64,000 nt of DNA from Anodontia alba (taxonomy: Eukaryota > Mollusca > Bivalvia > Lucinida > Lucinidae): NCBI GenBank assembly GCA_964016985.1, contig OZ024821.1:10994550-11058549 (forward strand). The letters are read 5' to 3'. Shown here one piece after another: positions 42,091 to 54,482 of the stretch. Within the stretch, counting starts at the first letter, position 1. Each line of letters opens with the position of its first letter. The position numbers and the translations under genes are program-made. A model generated the notes under the pieces. That model ran no database searches, was not told where the DNA came from, and saw only the letters and a program-made list of their open reading frames with translations.

Positions 42091-45000
42091 TGGTAGCACA
42101 AACAATAGATTTTATCATAAATGCTGGGCAGTCCAGGGAACTTTTCTAGAGGGGCTTGCTAAGGGACGTAACCGTGGCGTCTGATGTGAGGGCCCCACAG
42201 CGGTGTTTTTGTTAAGCAGACGTAGCTGGCCCGGTCTTCGTTTGTTCTCTGGGTCTCTGGGATGTTGTAGTTTGTTGTTTTATCTTGCTTTTAGTGTCTT
42301 GCAAGTCGGATTCGGCTAGATGTCAATACGTATTAATCTTTGAAGCTATTTTAATGTGTATGCATATTGTAAATATATTGATAAATAACACATTAGCCCG
42401 TAAAAGGGTAATTGGCAAACAGTGGAGACCCAGATCAGACCAGGGTCACTGTTTGCAAATAGTTTAGCCAGTTTTCTCTAGTAGAATATGTAAATCTCGT
42501 AGCTGGGTGTACTTAAAATTAAAATTGGACTCTTCGAATATATAGTGTGGGAGAATCTATTCAGTATACAATGGGTTAATAAACAAATTACTCATCACAA
42601 ATGAGCCGGGGCACAGCTTTTCCTACAAGATTGGATTTAAGCCCAGCGAATACTCAGAATGATCAGAGTCTTGGTTGGCCGCATAAGATGCGCGAGTTTG
42701 GGTCCTTAGCTACTCACAGAGTGTCCTGCGAAGTCTCTTAACAGGTTGCGTGGATGCGCAGGCTGATCTGAGTCTTAGCTGAGTGCATATGCAATCTTGT
42801 AGGAAATGTTGGGCCCCAGCTCAATTATAACCTTATACACACAATGGCAAGAGCATACAAAATGCTTACGGAAAATCTGTCTTTCTTTGGATATTGCAAA
42901 CTATATAAAAGGGGAAGTGCGCACATTGTCAGCAGTCTGTTCATCCGAATATTTAGAGTAGATTCCCAGTGTAAAGTATCGTATTATTTTTGTCAAAATA
43001 AATTTTCCATTTTTTTCTTTAGGATAGTATACAAAAAAAAGTTAAATATTAGGAAGAGGCTATTTATAGTCAACTGTCAATAGCCAAAAACGTTAAACAG
43101 GCTATTTACAATTTGTAGTCAACTCACAGTTTACTGTAAGAAGCCATTTTAACGTTTTATGGCAATTGACATATGACTATATAGCCACTCAGAAAATATT
43201 ATGCCCTTGAATGGGAAGGCAGCAAATAAGTAAGAGATCTTCATGTTAGTATCCTAGAGACGAAGATCGGGGAAACTGGCCAAAAACATCCCCAGTGTTG
43301 AGAGTGAAAGAAATTTGGCATTTTTGATAGCACTATTCACATACCATATGTCCTGCAAAAAATAAAACGAGCATAACTGCATGACCTTGATAAGTTTATA
43401 CATAAAATTTACCTTTTGACATAGATGGGTGTTACCGCCTCAAAATGCATTATTCTTGAAGAAGAAGAAAAAATGTTTCCATCGTTCACCTAACAACGCT
43501 TTTGACAAAGTCAGGGGTTTACGATAATTTGTCCGTATTTATCCTGTAGCTTAATTTCTCTAATACGAGTACTTGCTCAGACACCACAACCCATATAGTA
43601 TTTATTCTAAACTTAAAACAAATCCATTAGATGCGCAACGCAGGAAAAGGGTCCTTATGCAATTTGCGGCCAACGCAGGCCCTGATCAGCCTGCGCATTC
43701 GCGCAGGCTGATCTGGGCCTTCATTGTCCGCTTACAGAATCAGTTTAAACTTTGCTCAGACTAGACTGCATGCGCGAGTTGGATCTTGACCAATGTTGCC
43801 AGCTAATTGCATAAGGGGTCGTTTCGTGTATTGCGCATCATTTGATGACTAACTGATATGTCTAAAATTGCTTGGTATGGGCGAGTTCCTTTAGATATAA
43901 TCAGTGATCAGTTTCTTTGCTCAAGAATAATTGTTCGACTCCCTAATATTATTATAATACAGTTCTTTGTAGTATGCAAATTATCTGCGTAAAATTTAAT
44001 TAAAGTTCGAAAAAGAACGCGCCTTTTTTTCCATATTGATTTATTTTTTTATTTTCCAAATGGATAATATAATTTTTCTTTTACAATTAGTTAAATAGGT
44101 ATACTATATATCTAATATGTGGTCTATATATATTTGCGCATGACTTTTCTTTGGTCTAAATATGTGTATAAAAGATGTTTTAGAAACTGATGAATAAAAA
44201 TGTTCTTTTATTTATTAGCCTAAATAGTTTTATGAGCACGCTAGCATACAGTGCAAAATCAATTATGATTTTAATGGAGACATTACTTTCTTTCTTTCTT
44301 TCTTTCTTTCTTTCTACATTGAATAGAGCTTCTTATTACAATGAAATATTCTCATTGAATAAGTACACAAAATGAATAAATTCATTGTCTGTACTCATAA
44401 TGGTTTATCAGAATAAATTTTAGTAACGCACGCAAACACACACACACACGCACGCACGCACGCACACACACACGCCGATCATCTCACTACCGTATTTACC
44501 TTAAACATTCGGGCAGAAAAGCTTGTGCAAACAGTGAAATCCCTGATCAGTCGCCGCTTTTGCGCCTACACTTTTTGCAATTCACCCAGCAGTCTGTAGA
44601 CAGATCAACGGGTTGTAAAATGGACTTATTAAAAGTTTAGCTCAAGTACGACAAGGAGTTTATGTGTCCAAATATTTAGGGTAAAGATAGTACTCCCTAA
44701 GACCATGACCATGATTAACCCATTAAAGACTGAATTAACTCTCCTACACTACATATTGGAAGAATCCATTTTCGATTTTAGATATGTTAGGCTATATGAT
44801 GTAGATATTATTAAAGAAAAATGATGGAACTATTTGCAAACAGTGGAGACCCTGATCAGACGCCGCGTTCTGCGGCGTCTGATCTGGATCTGCATTGTTT
44901 GCCAGTTACCCAATGGGTCTTCAGTGGGTTAAATCTGTGTCAAATCTCAATGAAGGATCCAAAATAAAATTTCGCCAAAACGTAGTATCATACATACACT

Positions 45001-47471
45001 TACTTACTATATGGGACATGAATACCCTTGGATATTTATAGCTTTGGGTATAAATTTGTGGGATAGTATTTTCGTTTTCCATTTACCGGTTGATATTCGT
45101 CAGATTTATTGCCAGTGTGCATGATAGCACTCGAGGATTATGGTTACCCCAATTTTTTGAAAGGAACTTTTAAATGTAAATCACTGTTCGGAATACTAAA
45201 TAAGGTGAACCATTATGCTATTTACAGATTTAGGCGTGCAGATCTAAACAAATTTTGTTGTTGACTACGATTAAAAGTCATTTAAGTTTAAGTTTTCGCC
45301 AGAAATTTGCCAGCAAATGAGTTCGCTGAAATCAAAGTGCATAAAAACAGAGACAGTTTTGTCTTGGATTAAACTGGATTGAATAAAACAGGTAAATTGG
45401 ATAACATAAATGAACGCATATAAACATAAACCGTAGATGAAAAATAAATAAACTAGAGTTCGCAGTCAATGGAACGCCATCGCAGAATCCCCACGCTCCG
45501 TGCTAATGTTGCTAATAGTGTGACGGACGGATGGACAAACGGAAATTATTGTAGCTCTCGCAGACTCTTAACACGTGGGGAAGCCATGTGGCAAGTTTAG
45601 TTAAATTCCGCCCAGTGGTTTAGGAGGCGATAGCGTGACGGACAGACGGAGGAGATAGCGTGACGAACAGACGGACAGAAAGAGTGACAGTTTGACCCCT
45701 CCCGAAGGTTACATGGAGCAGAGTGAAGAAATAATGTTTCTGAAAATACATGAGCTTAAGGATAAATATCTTGTATAAGTGAATGAAATAAAGACACCGT
45801 TATTATCAAGCATCTGATGTTGAGATCTGATGTGCTTAGATCAGTTAACCTTTTTTTTTGCACGCAAAATTTAAAGGGACTGCCTACACGGTAGACTGTT
45901 CGCAGTGTCGGCAAGAAAGACAACTTTTGTGACTTCCTATTTGCTTTCCTGCACGCAGAGCGCCTTCAGAAAAGGAGCCCTACTCTATAAGGAAAGAATT
46001 TGCTCCCACAGTCTGGTCAGGGTTTCGCAGTCAGCTTATAAAACCATTTGGTATTTAGATTATATTGACAAACACCCCCGCAAAAAAAACAAAACAAACA
46101 TTATTCTTCATAGGGAACAAGACATTTTCTTCAGATAGTCTATATAAGAGAAAACTTGAAGTTGAATGGACAAGAGAAAACTTGTTGAATGGACGTTTAG
46201 CCTCATTTTCTGTGAAAACTAAAATAGATAGTTTAAAATATCATTTGTATTGGCAGTGCTGTTATTTGAAGTGAGCAGGAATGAAGAAAAAAACACTTTA
46301 TTTTTTATTGAAATATACAATCAAACACTACTCGTTTAACATGATTTTTTTTCCGTCTTTGTTTTAAGCTGACGACGCCCGCGTTGACCCACTAAACTTC
46401 AACTGTATAACTTTCATGTTATGTGGAGAAAAAAAGCTTCTATAGACTGAATGGTCTGTATATAAAGAAATTTGGTAAACAGCTAAACGCCTCAGTAACA
46501 TACCATTAATACGGGTGTTCAAATCTTTTAAAATAACGTAATTACCTTAAATATTGGGACAGACGGGCCCTAGCAAACTGTGTAGATCCAGATGCATAAT
46601 GCGGCGTCTGATCAGGATCTTCAATGTTTGTCACTCATCTAGCATTTTTTTTAGACACATCAACATGTAGTTAGTTAAAGGCGTCATGTTCCTCAAAAAT
46701 AGACATTTTTTTTTTTAAATCCAAGACAGGTTTAATAAATTGATATATAGTATTAATACGATCATAACATGTGGCTGGTTTAATAAATTGATAGATAGTA
46801 TTAATACGATCATAACATGTGCCATCTGACAGCCTGTAAAATATCAGTAAGTCTCTCGTTTTTGAACTGAATCAAAACTGAAATGATTTCTTATCGTATC
46901 TCTGAATTAATGTTGGCAAGATTAATAAAAAATAATTTCATTTCAAGAACAAGAAACTAACTGAAATTTTACAGGCTGTCAGGTGCTACACTTCATGATT
47001 GTATTAATACCATATATCAGTTTATTAAACCTTTCTTGGATAATAAAATGTCCTTTTTTGAGGCATATGGACCCTTTAAGGACGTTCAGTTTTAAGGACA
47101 ATTAGGGTAAGGCGTTACAGTGGCCGATTATTTAGGGCAAATACGATATATCTCAGGTATTTATTACTTGTACTGAATTTTGTTTTGCTAAGTCGGGACT
47201 GAACAATAATTTTTTTGAATATTTAATAGAATTGCATGGCTAAAGATTGATTTGCCGAATCGGAAACATAGTGAGTCAAATGTTGTTTTTGAATTAATTT
47301 CAAGCTTACCCAGAAAGTGCTATTATATTACAACTGCAGCAGACGACCTTTTGTATTATTTTATTTTTAGAGAAAAAAATAAGGCTTGACATTTCATGTG
47401 AATCGTCTGCCCAGCAGACGATTCACATGAAATGCCAATTCTTATTTTTATCTGGAAAATATTTGAATAAC

Positions 47472-47505
<34 letters not shown>

Positions 47506-48260
47506 TCGTCTGCTATAGTTATGCTTAGCGCTTTAAGGGTTAAATGAATGATCCACAACATATAAAACGAATTCATTGACAATTCAGATAAACCAGGGTA
47601 TTCAGTACAGTCTGACTGGGACTTTTCTATTCATCAATTTATATCCCACACTACCCGATGATTCCGGTAGCAGACATCGAAGGCACTGAACCGACTGCGC
47701 GAATGACCAGGCTGATGTGCCTTCATTGTCTGCATATGTCACAAAGTTTCTTCTCTTTTGCTGAGGGTAGTCCGCTTAGTGTCATTGACAGTCACGTCTT
47801 GATATTCTTCATATTACTGAAACGCGTCATGCAAACACACACACATGCACGCACGTACACACTCTTAACATGTGATGATTACTTATGTACTGCCCCAATA
47901 AGGTATGATCGCCTTGTTAAAATTCTAGTAACACAAGAATAAAAGAAAATACGCTGATGACACGACAAAATTAGTAGACAACAAATGATTAATATTTTCT
48001 TACTTTTCTAGAAAATGTGGCGATATTTTATAAGAGTGTCCCGATTTGCAAGGAATGCCGTGTCCTATTTTCCAGATAAAAGATAAGAAATGATTATAAA
48101 TATGATATATGCATAGTATTTAAAGAGTAAGAAGAATCGAATATCTATAACTTCATAGGTTTGACCGTTTCAGTCTTGTAGACTATAACTTATCTAACAT
48201 TCATAATCTCTTATCAATGTCTTTTTACAAATAAACACGTTCAATCAAAAAAATGAAAAA

Positions 48261-48300
<40 letters not shown>

Positions 48301-49940
48301 AATAAGAAAAAAAAAAATAAAAAAAAAAAGAATAATAAATAAATAAAAATAAGATTTTAGTGTCTGAACCAGGTCGAGTAAAATGACTACGGTTGAGTAA
48401 GACAGTATGCACCTGAAAAACAAAATGGCGAGAAAAAAGCGCATGAAAGAGAGAAAAAAAATGTTATTTTTTGGTAATAAATACAGAAAGATTGAGCATA
48501 GCAAATGCCCAGCCTGCTAACGTATTCTGTGTGAATATGTGTACATCCGGCTTTATAGTCTGTCTACATTAGATAATGAAACTGGGTAATTTAGGGTGAG
48601 TATTGTTTCTAATACAGTCAGCTCTCGTTACAGGTATCTCGCCGTCGCTTATCTCGAATAACCGCTTATCCCGAAGTGAAATCGGGTCCCTGTTTTTACA
48701 TAGAATTCTAACAACAGATAACAAAATATTGTGGAAAAGAGGAGAAATCGCTCCTTGGGAGCAATTTCTCCTCTTTTCCACAATATTTTCAATATATCTC
48801 TAACTTCAGGAGTCAAATTGCATATTCAGTAATGAAATGTGGTTGTTTGATTAATGTTTTCCTGTTTTGCAAATCTTATATGTCGATGTACGGATAACTT
48901 GAACTATGTCAGAGAGTCCCTTGGACTTCGAGATAAAGAGACTCGACTGTACTATTATCATCTATATGCATTATTTTGTCTTGTGTGCAGTCATACACAT
49001 GCCGACACTGGTACATTGCACTGAATGTCTGTGTATGTGTCAAACTACATAAAAGTGCAAGCTTCACATTTAAGGCGACTTGATATTAACACGGTATAAT
49101 TTCTGTCATTCTTACGAGGGAGATAACTTTTGCGGCTTTCTGTTTACGTTCCTGTACATCTAGGACCTACAATAATAAGAAAGCATTTGTCTCCCCCTCC
49201 CCACCCCATAAATATATGCTTTCATTTTAGCGTAGACCCGTTTTCAGGTTTTCGGAAGGGAGACAAAACAAATGTGCAAGAGTTGCTCTCCCTGAAAGTG
49301 TATCAGTTCCCCTTAAAAGTATAATCTGAGCCAGCGCATGACAAAACCTACAAAATGGCATGTGCGCCCCAGCGAAGACTCAGATCAGCCTGGGCATCCG
49401 CCCAGTCTGATCAGAGTCTTCGCTGTCCGCACGAAGAAAGCTTGGGTCCTTAGCTACCCATTGAGCGCATAGCGAAGATTCTGATCAGACTGGGCGGATG
49501 CCCAGGCTGATCTGAGTCTTCGCTGGGCGCATATGCCATTTTGTAGGTTTTGTCATGCGCTGGGCGCATATGCCATTTTTGTAGGATTTTTCATGCTCTG
49601 GCTCAGTTATGTAAGATTAGCATGAATAAGTAAACACTTTACTGTTCTCTTTACATGGTAATCAGATATTTTGGAAAGTAATTCTGAACAGCGAAGTCCG
49701 CGTCCAGCAATGTGCAGCCAAACAATGGTCAGATACATGCCTTTACTATGCTAAATATGACTTTTGAGAGACAAAAATGCATGTGTATGTAAATTATAAG
49801 TAATTGAAAGACATGATCTCATGTTAAGCTGACAGCACAAGAGTGATATGGAATCAGACTAGTTTAATCTAGTAGATACAGTTTCTAGTTTTCATTTTTT
49901 TAATTAGCACAAAATATACACAGACACACACACGGGCACG

Positions 49941-50006
<66 letters not shown>

Positions 50007-53000
50007 GAGACAGACAGACAGATAGACAGACAGACAAAAGATTTTTCTAGGTGCTACAAATCTGATTTTATTTTCTCTCTAAAAAAAAAAACAGCAGCAT
50101 ACATGTATGTTTTGCCAAGTGCTACTTAGTCCCGTACCAAGTTGATTTACGAGTATTTACAAGTTACTGTTAGATTTAATAAAATATTTTCAAAGAGACG
50201 GAGAGACGAATTTGAGACACCTTGTTTAACTTTACCTTTCCCCTCTTTGGGCAAATTCAGCAGACGACAAACTGATGATTTTTTTTATTGATTTTTTTTC
50301 CAGAAAATTGCTTTGATATTTCATGCAAAATTTCTCCAGATTTGCATGAATGTAAAAGCCTATTTTCTGGTAAAAAAAAAAAAAAAATAAGAAAATAATT
50401 TCAAAACGTTGTCTGCTGAAATTTTTACCAAGCATGCTAAGCGTTAAGTATTCTCATGTCCTCTCCATAAATGTTAAGTAAACAGAATATACACCTATAA
50501 GTGATTTATGAGATTCTATATAAGTGGAAGATGTTATATTGCTGAAACACTGTTATTTTAACTATTTCCATCATAAAAGGAATCAACTCTTTTATCTTTG
50601 AAAAGGGACAAATTCATTGATTCGAAAAGGGGCGTCAGTCAAACCTACCATAAAAATCATAGGTATTGCGACAGACCGGTTTGAACAGTGCAGAACAAGA
50701 TTAGACGCTCGCAGATCAGGGTCTACACTGTTATTCATTAATTCAGTAGTTTTTGATACAGCAACAGGTAGAAAAATGGACTTGTTCAAATGTTACGAGA
50801 TGACGATGATGATGCTTAGGTGTTTTACGACCCTTTTACATTACATAAGTCATACAGCGACGACGGAAGGATGATAATGAACAACTCTGTGCAACGAAGC
50901 GCCATACTTCACGAAAACATGCCTATATAATTTTGACCCCCTTAAACCACACTTTCATATCGTAAAACTTGGGTTTACAAGGGTATATAATATTTTCTTA
51001 TTTCGGCTCAAGAACATTGATTGTTGATATTCGTTAGAATCGCCTCGCCGAGGCGGTTCTAACCAGTACCCACAATCTATGTTATGAGCAGAAACGTGAA
51101 AAATATCAGATTTTTTTTTCTCTGAAAATTTTCAATTTTTGGTGGAAAATTTTCAGTATATTTGAATAGTTACGTTTTTGTAACGCTCAAATATTAGAGC
51201 AAGTATGGTGAGGGGTTATGGTGTCACTTGGACCCAATATTATTAGGTCCGAGGGTGTCACAATATTTAGAGCGAGACATGCAAACAATGTAGCTCCTGA
51301 TGAAATGACTCGTTCCGTATTTAGCTAATATGTATCGTATTTACTCCAAATATTCGATCAGACAGGCCTAAGCAAACGAGGAACAAAATCTTTCCTTTGA
51401 GAGTAGCCTCAATCAGGGGCGGATTTAGAGGGGTTCGCGGGGTTCAGTCGAACCCCTCTGTTTATTCAAACTTTCGTTTTCATGGGAAATTTTGAATAAA
51501 TTTGATAAAATTGGGATAACGCATTTACGAGTATTCACACGGCTTAATCTTTACTTTATAATGCTCTTCAGCAAGTCTATTATTTTACCTGTGAATGTTT
51601 GTGAAATTGCTGAGCGAGTGCGAACAGTGTAGACCCTGATCAGACGCCGCGTTTTGCGGCGTCTGATCTAGGTCTACATTGTTTGCCCAGCTTGTTTGTC
51701 CGAATACGTAGAGTAATTTGATCGAATCGAGTCCCCTCCCTCCCCACAGAAATCATTTTGGATCCGTCCCTGCTCCAATTCTGAAGAATTAAAAAACTGC
51801 CTGCAAAATTTGTCTCTTGCATACCAGATTTCCCTTTGGCGAATGGCGACATTTATAAACATTCTCTTTAATTTCCAATACGCAGAATCATACCTACATG
51901 GATGAAACAACATGCATTGTTCACTTACTCGCCTTCCGTCGTGTACTGAATTTAAGTGGGGCCTATGGAAAAAAAATATAATGATGTGGGTTTTATCTCT
52001 TAAACGCCAAGCAAAATTTTATAGCAGACGACATTCCATTTCTTTTTATATATTTATTAGAAAATAAGTCTAGACTTTTCATGTGAATCGGCTGCTTAAC
52101 AGACGACTCACATGAAATGTCAAGACTTATTTTCTATGAAATATGTAAAACAATATATCAAACTAGAAATGTGTCCAAAGGACACGGATGCCCCCGCCTG
52201 AAAAACTTAAACGCAAATTGCTAACGCCGGAAGCGGATGGAGACGGACGGACAGGGGTAGCACTATATGCCCTATTCGCCATTTTTCGAATGGCTGGGGC
52301 ATAAAATGTGTCTGCTGAGGCTGTGACTTCGGCTTTATGGGTTAAATATGTATCACAAGTAATGTATAATTATCTATTCCCACATTTATGATATTCATAA
52401 CGTTTGGAGAACATTTTTATGAGTTAAAATAAGATACTGAAAGTAAGTTTCAGTCTTCTCGGCTATGCGTGCACTTTACAATATATGACCGTCATTCAGT
52501 ACAGTAGAACTTCAATGGCTCGAACCCCGATGGCTCGTTTACCATGGATGAGTCGAACACGTTCTTGAGTCCGAAGGGATTTCCTCCAAATACGATATAC
52601 AGATAATTCAGGGAGATTTTCTTCTTTTATCTTGTAACTCATTAGAGTGTGCACTCATTAGAATCGCCTCTACATTTAAAATACAGAACACCGAAAAGAT
52701 ATCCCACAATTATCTCCATTATGCCTCCTGGTGTGGCACCAATAGTAACCTTCCGTGGCTCGAACAACCGCTGTCTCGAACAAATTTTCATGATCCCAAA
52801 GAGGTTCGAGCCATCGAAGTTCGACTGTATATGGCGATATGACAAGGCAACATATGGTAACTGTTACTATAATTGCCTCATGATCTGGGTCTGTACTGTT
52901 TGTACCTCTTCAGAATGTAGGAGTATTTACATTCGCTATAGCTCATGTTATGTGACATGTCGTGGTTGTAAAAAATCTCTCCTATAATGTGGTGATATAT

Positions 53001-54449
53001 TTGACTGTTGAGACCATCGAGACAGTTCGGGTAAGACTGAAAATAGGGTTCCGCCGAGACCGATGCTAAAAGGACCGGGACATCCTTGCAATCTCCGTAA
53101 AACTCAATGCTCCTATTTACAATCTTCTATATGTTCGTTGTTTCCAAAAGTCCAGACTATTAATTATTTATTGAGATTCCATGCAAATATTCTTTAAATT
53201 ATCAGGAAAAATAGGAATATCTATATATATTAAGGGAACTTGATACGCGTGGTAGATTTTCGACCACGTGTTACGACAGACAACTTTTGTGGCTTCCTAT
53301 TGGTTTCCTGCACAACAACATCCTTCTGAAAAGGGATCTTCTCGAAAGGGAACGAATTTGCCCTCATTTGGAGAAAATTCCTTGCTCTTTTCAGATGGGG
53401 GCAAAAACCTTTTTGACAGTTATCTACCCTAATAGTGCATCAGTTCCCCTTCAAATCCTCTAGCAGTGTTTGGTTCAGCGTATTCAGTGTTAAAGATCTT
53501 CCCGTATGAACGTGTTTAAAAGTGCATTATATAAGTGACTTCAGTTGTTTTTTTTTGTTATTGCATATTGCTGATGTTTTTACAAACGGTGCAGATCCTG
53601 ATCAGACGCCGCATGCTGATTCGTCTGATCTGGGCCCGCACTGTTTGCAAATGTCCCTTTGAGGACGCTAGGCGTCAGTGTTAAGCGAGTATTCTATTTT
53701 CCATATTTACATGTATTTTACAGGCAATCTCTACTTCCACGCCAACATCAGGGCGCCCTCCACAACGTCCCGATCTATTAACGCTTGCCAACGGCGGTGT
53801 GCAGTCAGCACGTGATAGCGTAGCCCAGCGACTCTCTGATAACACAACTAGTAACACCATGGCGACGTATAACAGGAAGATTTCAGTGGCAGATAGATAT
53901 AGTACCGCGGATGATATGTCCTATCAGAATGCTATAAATGAAGACGGTAAAAGACTTACAGCCACAAAGGTAAATATAAAACATCCAGTATGGCAGAACA
54001 AGGTACCGTATTTTCCCTAAATATACGGAGAAATTAAGGGGAATTAACTCTTTCAAAAGTGTTTTCCTCCCTTCTGAACTGGGTCTAGTTTAAAAGAAAA
54101 AAAATGCCCCCCCCCCCAACCCCCTCGGGAGAAAATTCTTTCAGAGCAGACCCCTTTTCAGAAGGGGAATTCAGTACATGAAACAAACAGGAAGTCACTG
54201 AAGCTATCTTCCTTGTGAAAATGGCGGAAAATCTACATGCAGTCCCCTTAACTCCTTTCCATACTTCGTTTAAAATATAAACAATAATATTTTACTAAAA
54301 TTGCCTACTATAGCGTCTATTAAGTGCTTGATAAGTGCAAAACGTGTAGGCCCTGATCAAACGCCACATTCTTCCTTCTAAGCCCGAGATTTCACTTTGG
54401 TATTTCATTACGAAAACAAGCCTATTCAAACAGACAGAAAATTTTACCA

Positions 54450-54482
<33 letters not shown>

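Larger units (their letters stand above)
40048..53723 (+). other. Intron 1 of gene 2, 13.7 kb
   Basis: Bounded by GTGAGT and TTTTACAG. Filled with listed repeats. Stretches 41000-41980, 42820-43640, 43800-44480, 45000-45880, 46030-46530, 47550-48260 and 52830-53220 show no gene or repeat that I can name, apart from a (TTTC)n tract at 44288-44318 and an A tract at 41486-41507. Confidence 0.6.

Noticed and set aside
44288..44318. Possible polypyrimidine tract before a hidden exon
   Set aside because: It is a plain (TTTC)n microsatellite; no open frame with a donor follows.
48241..48504. Hydrophobic minus-strand frame of 87 codons
   Set aside because: Translation of an (AAAT)n / poly(A) tract (F, L, I, Y repeats).
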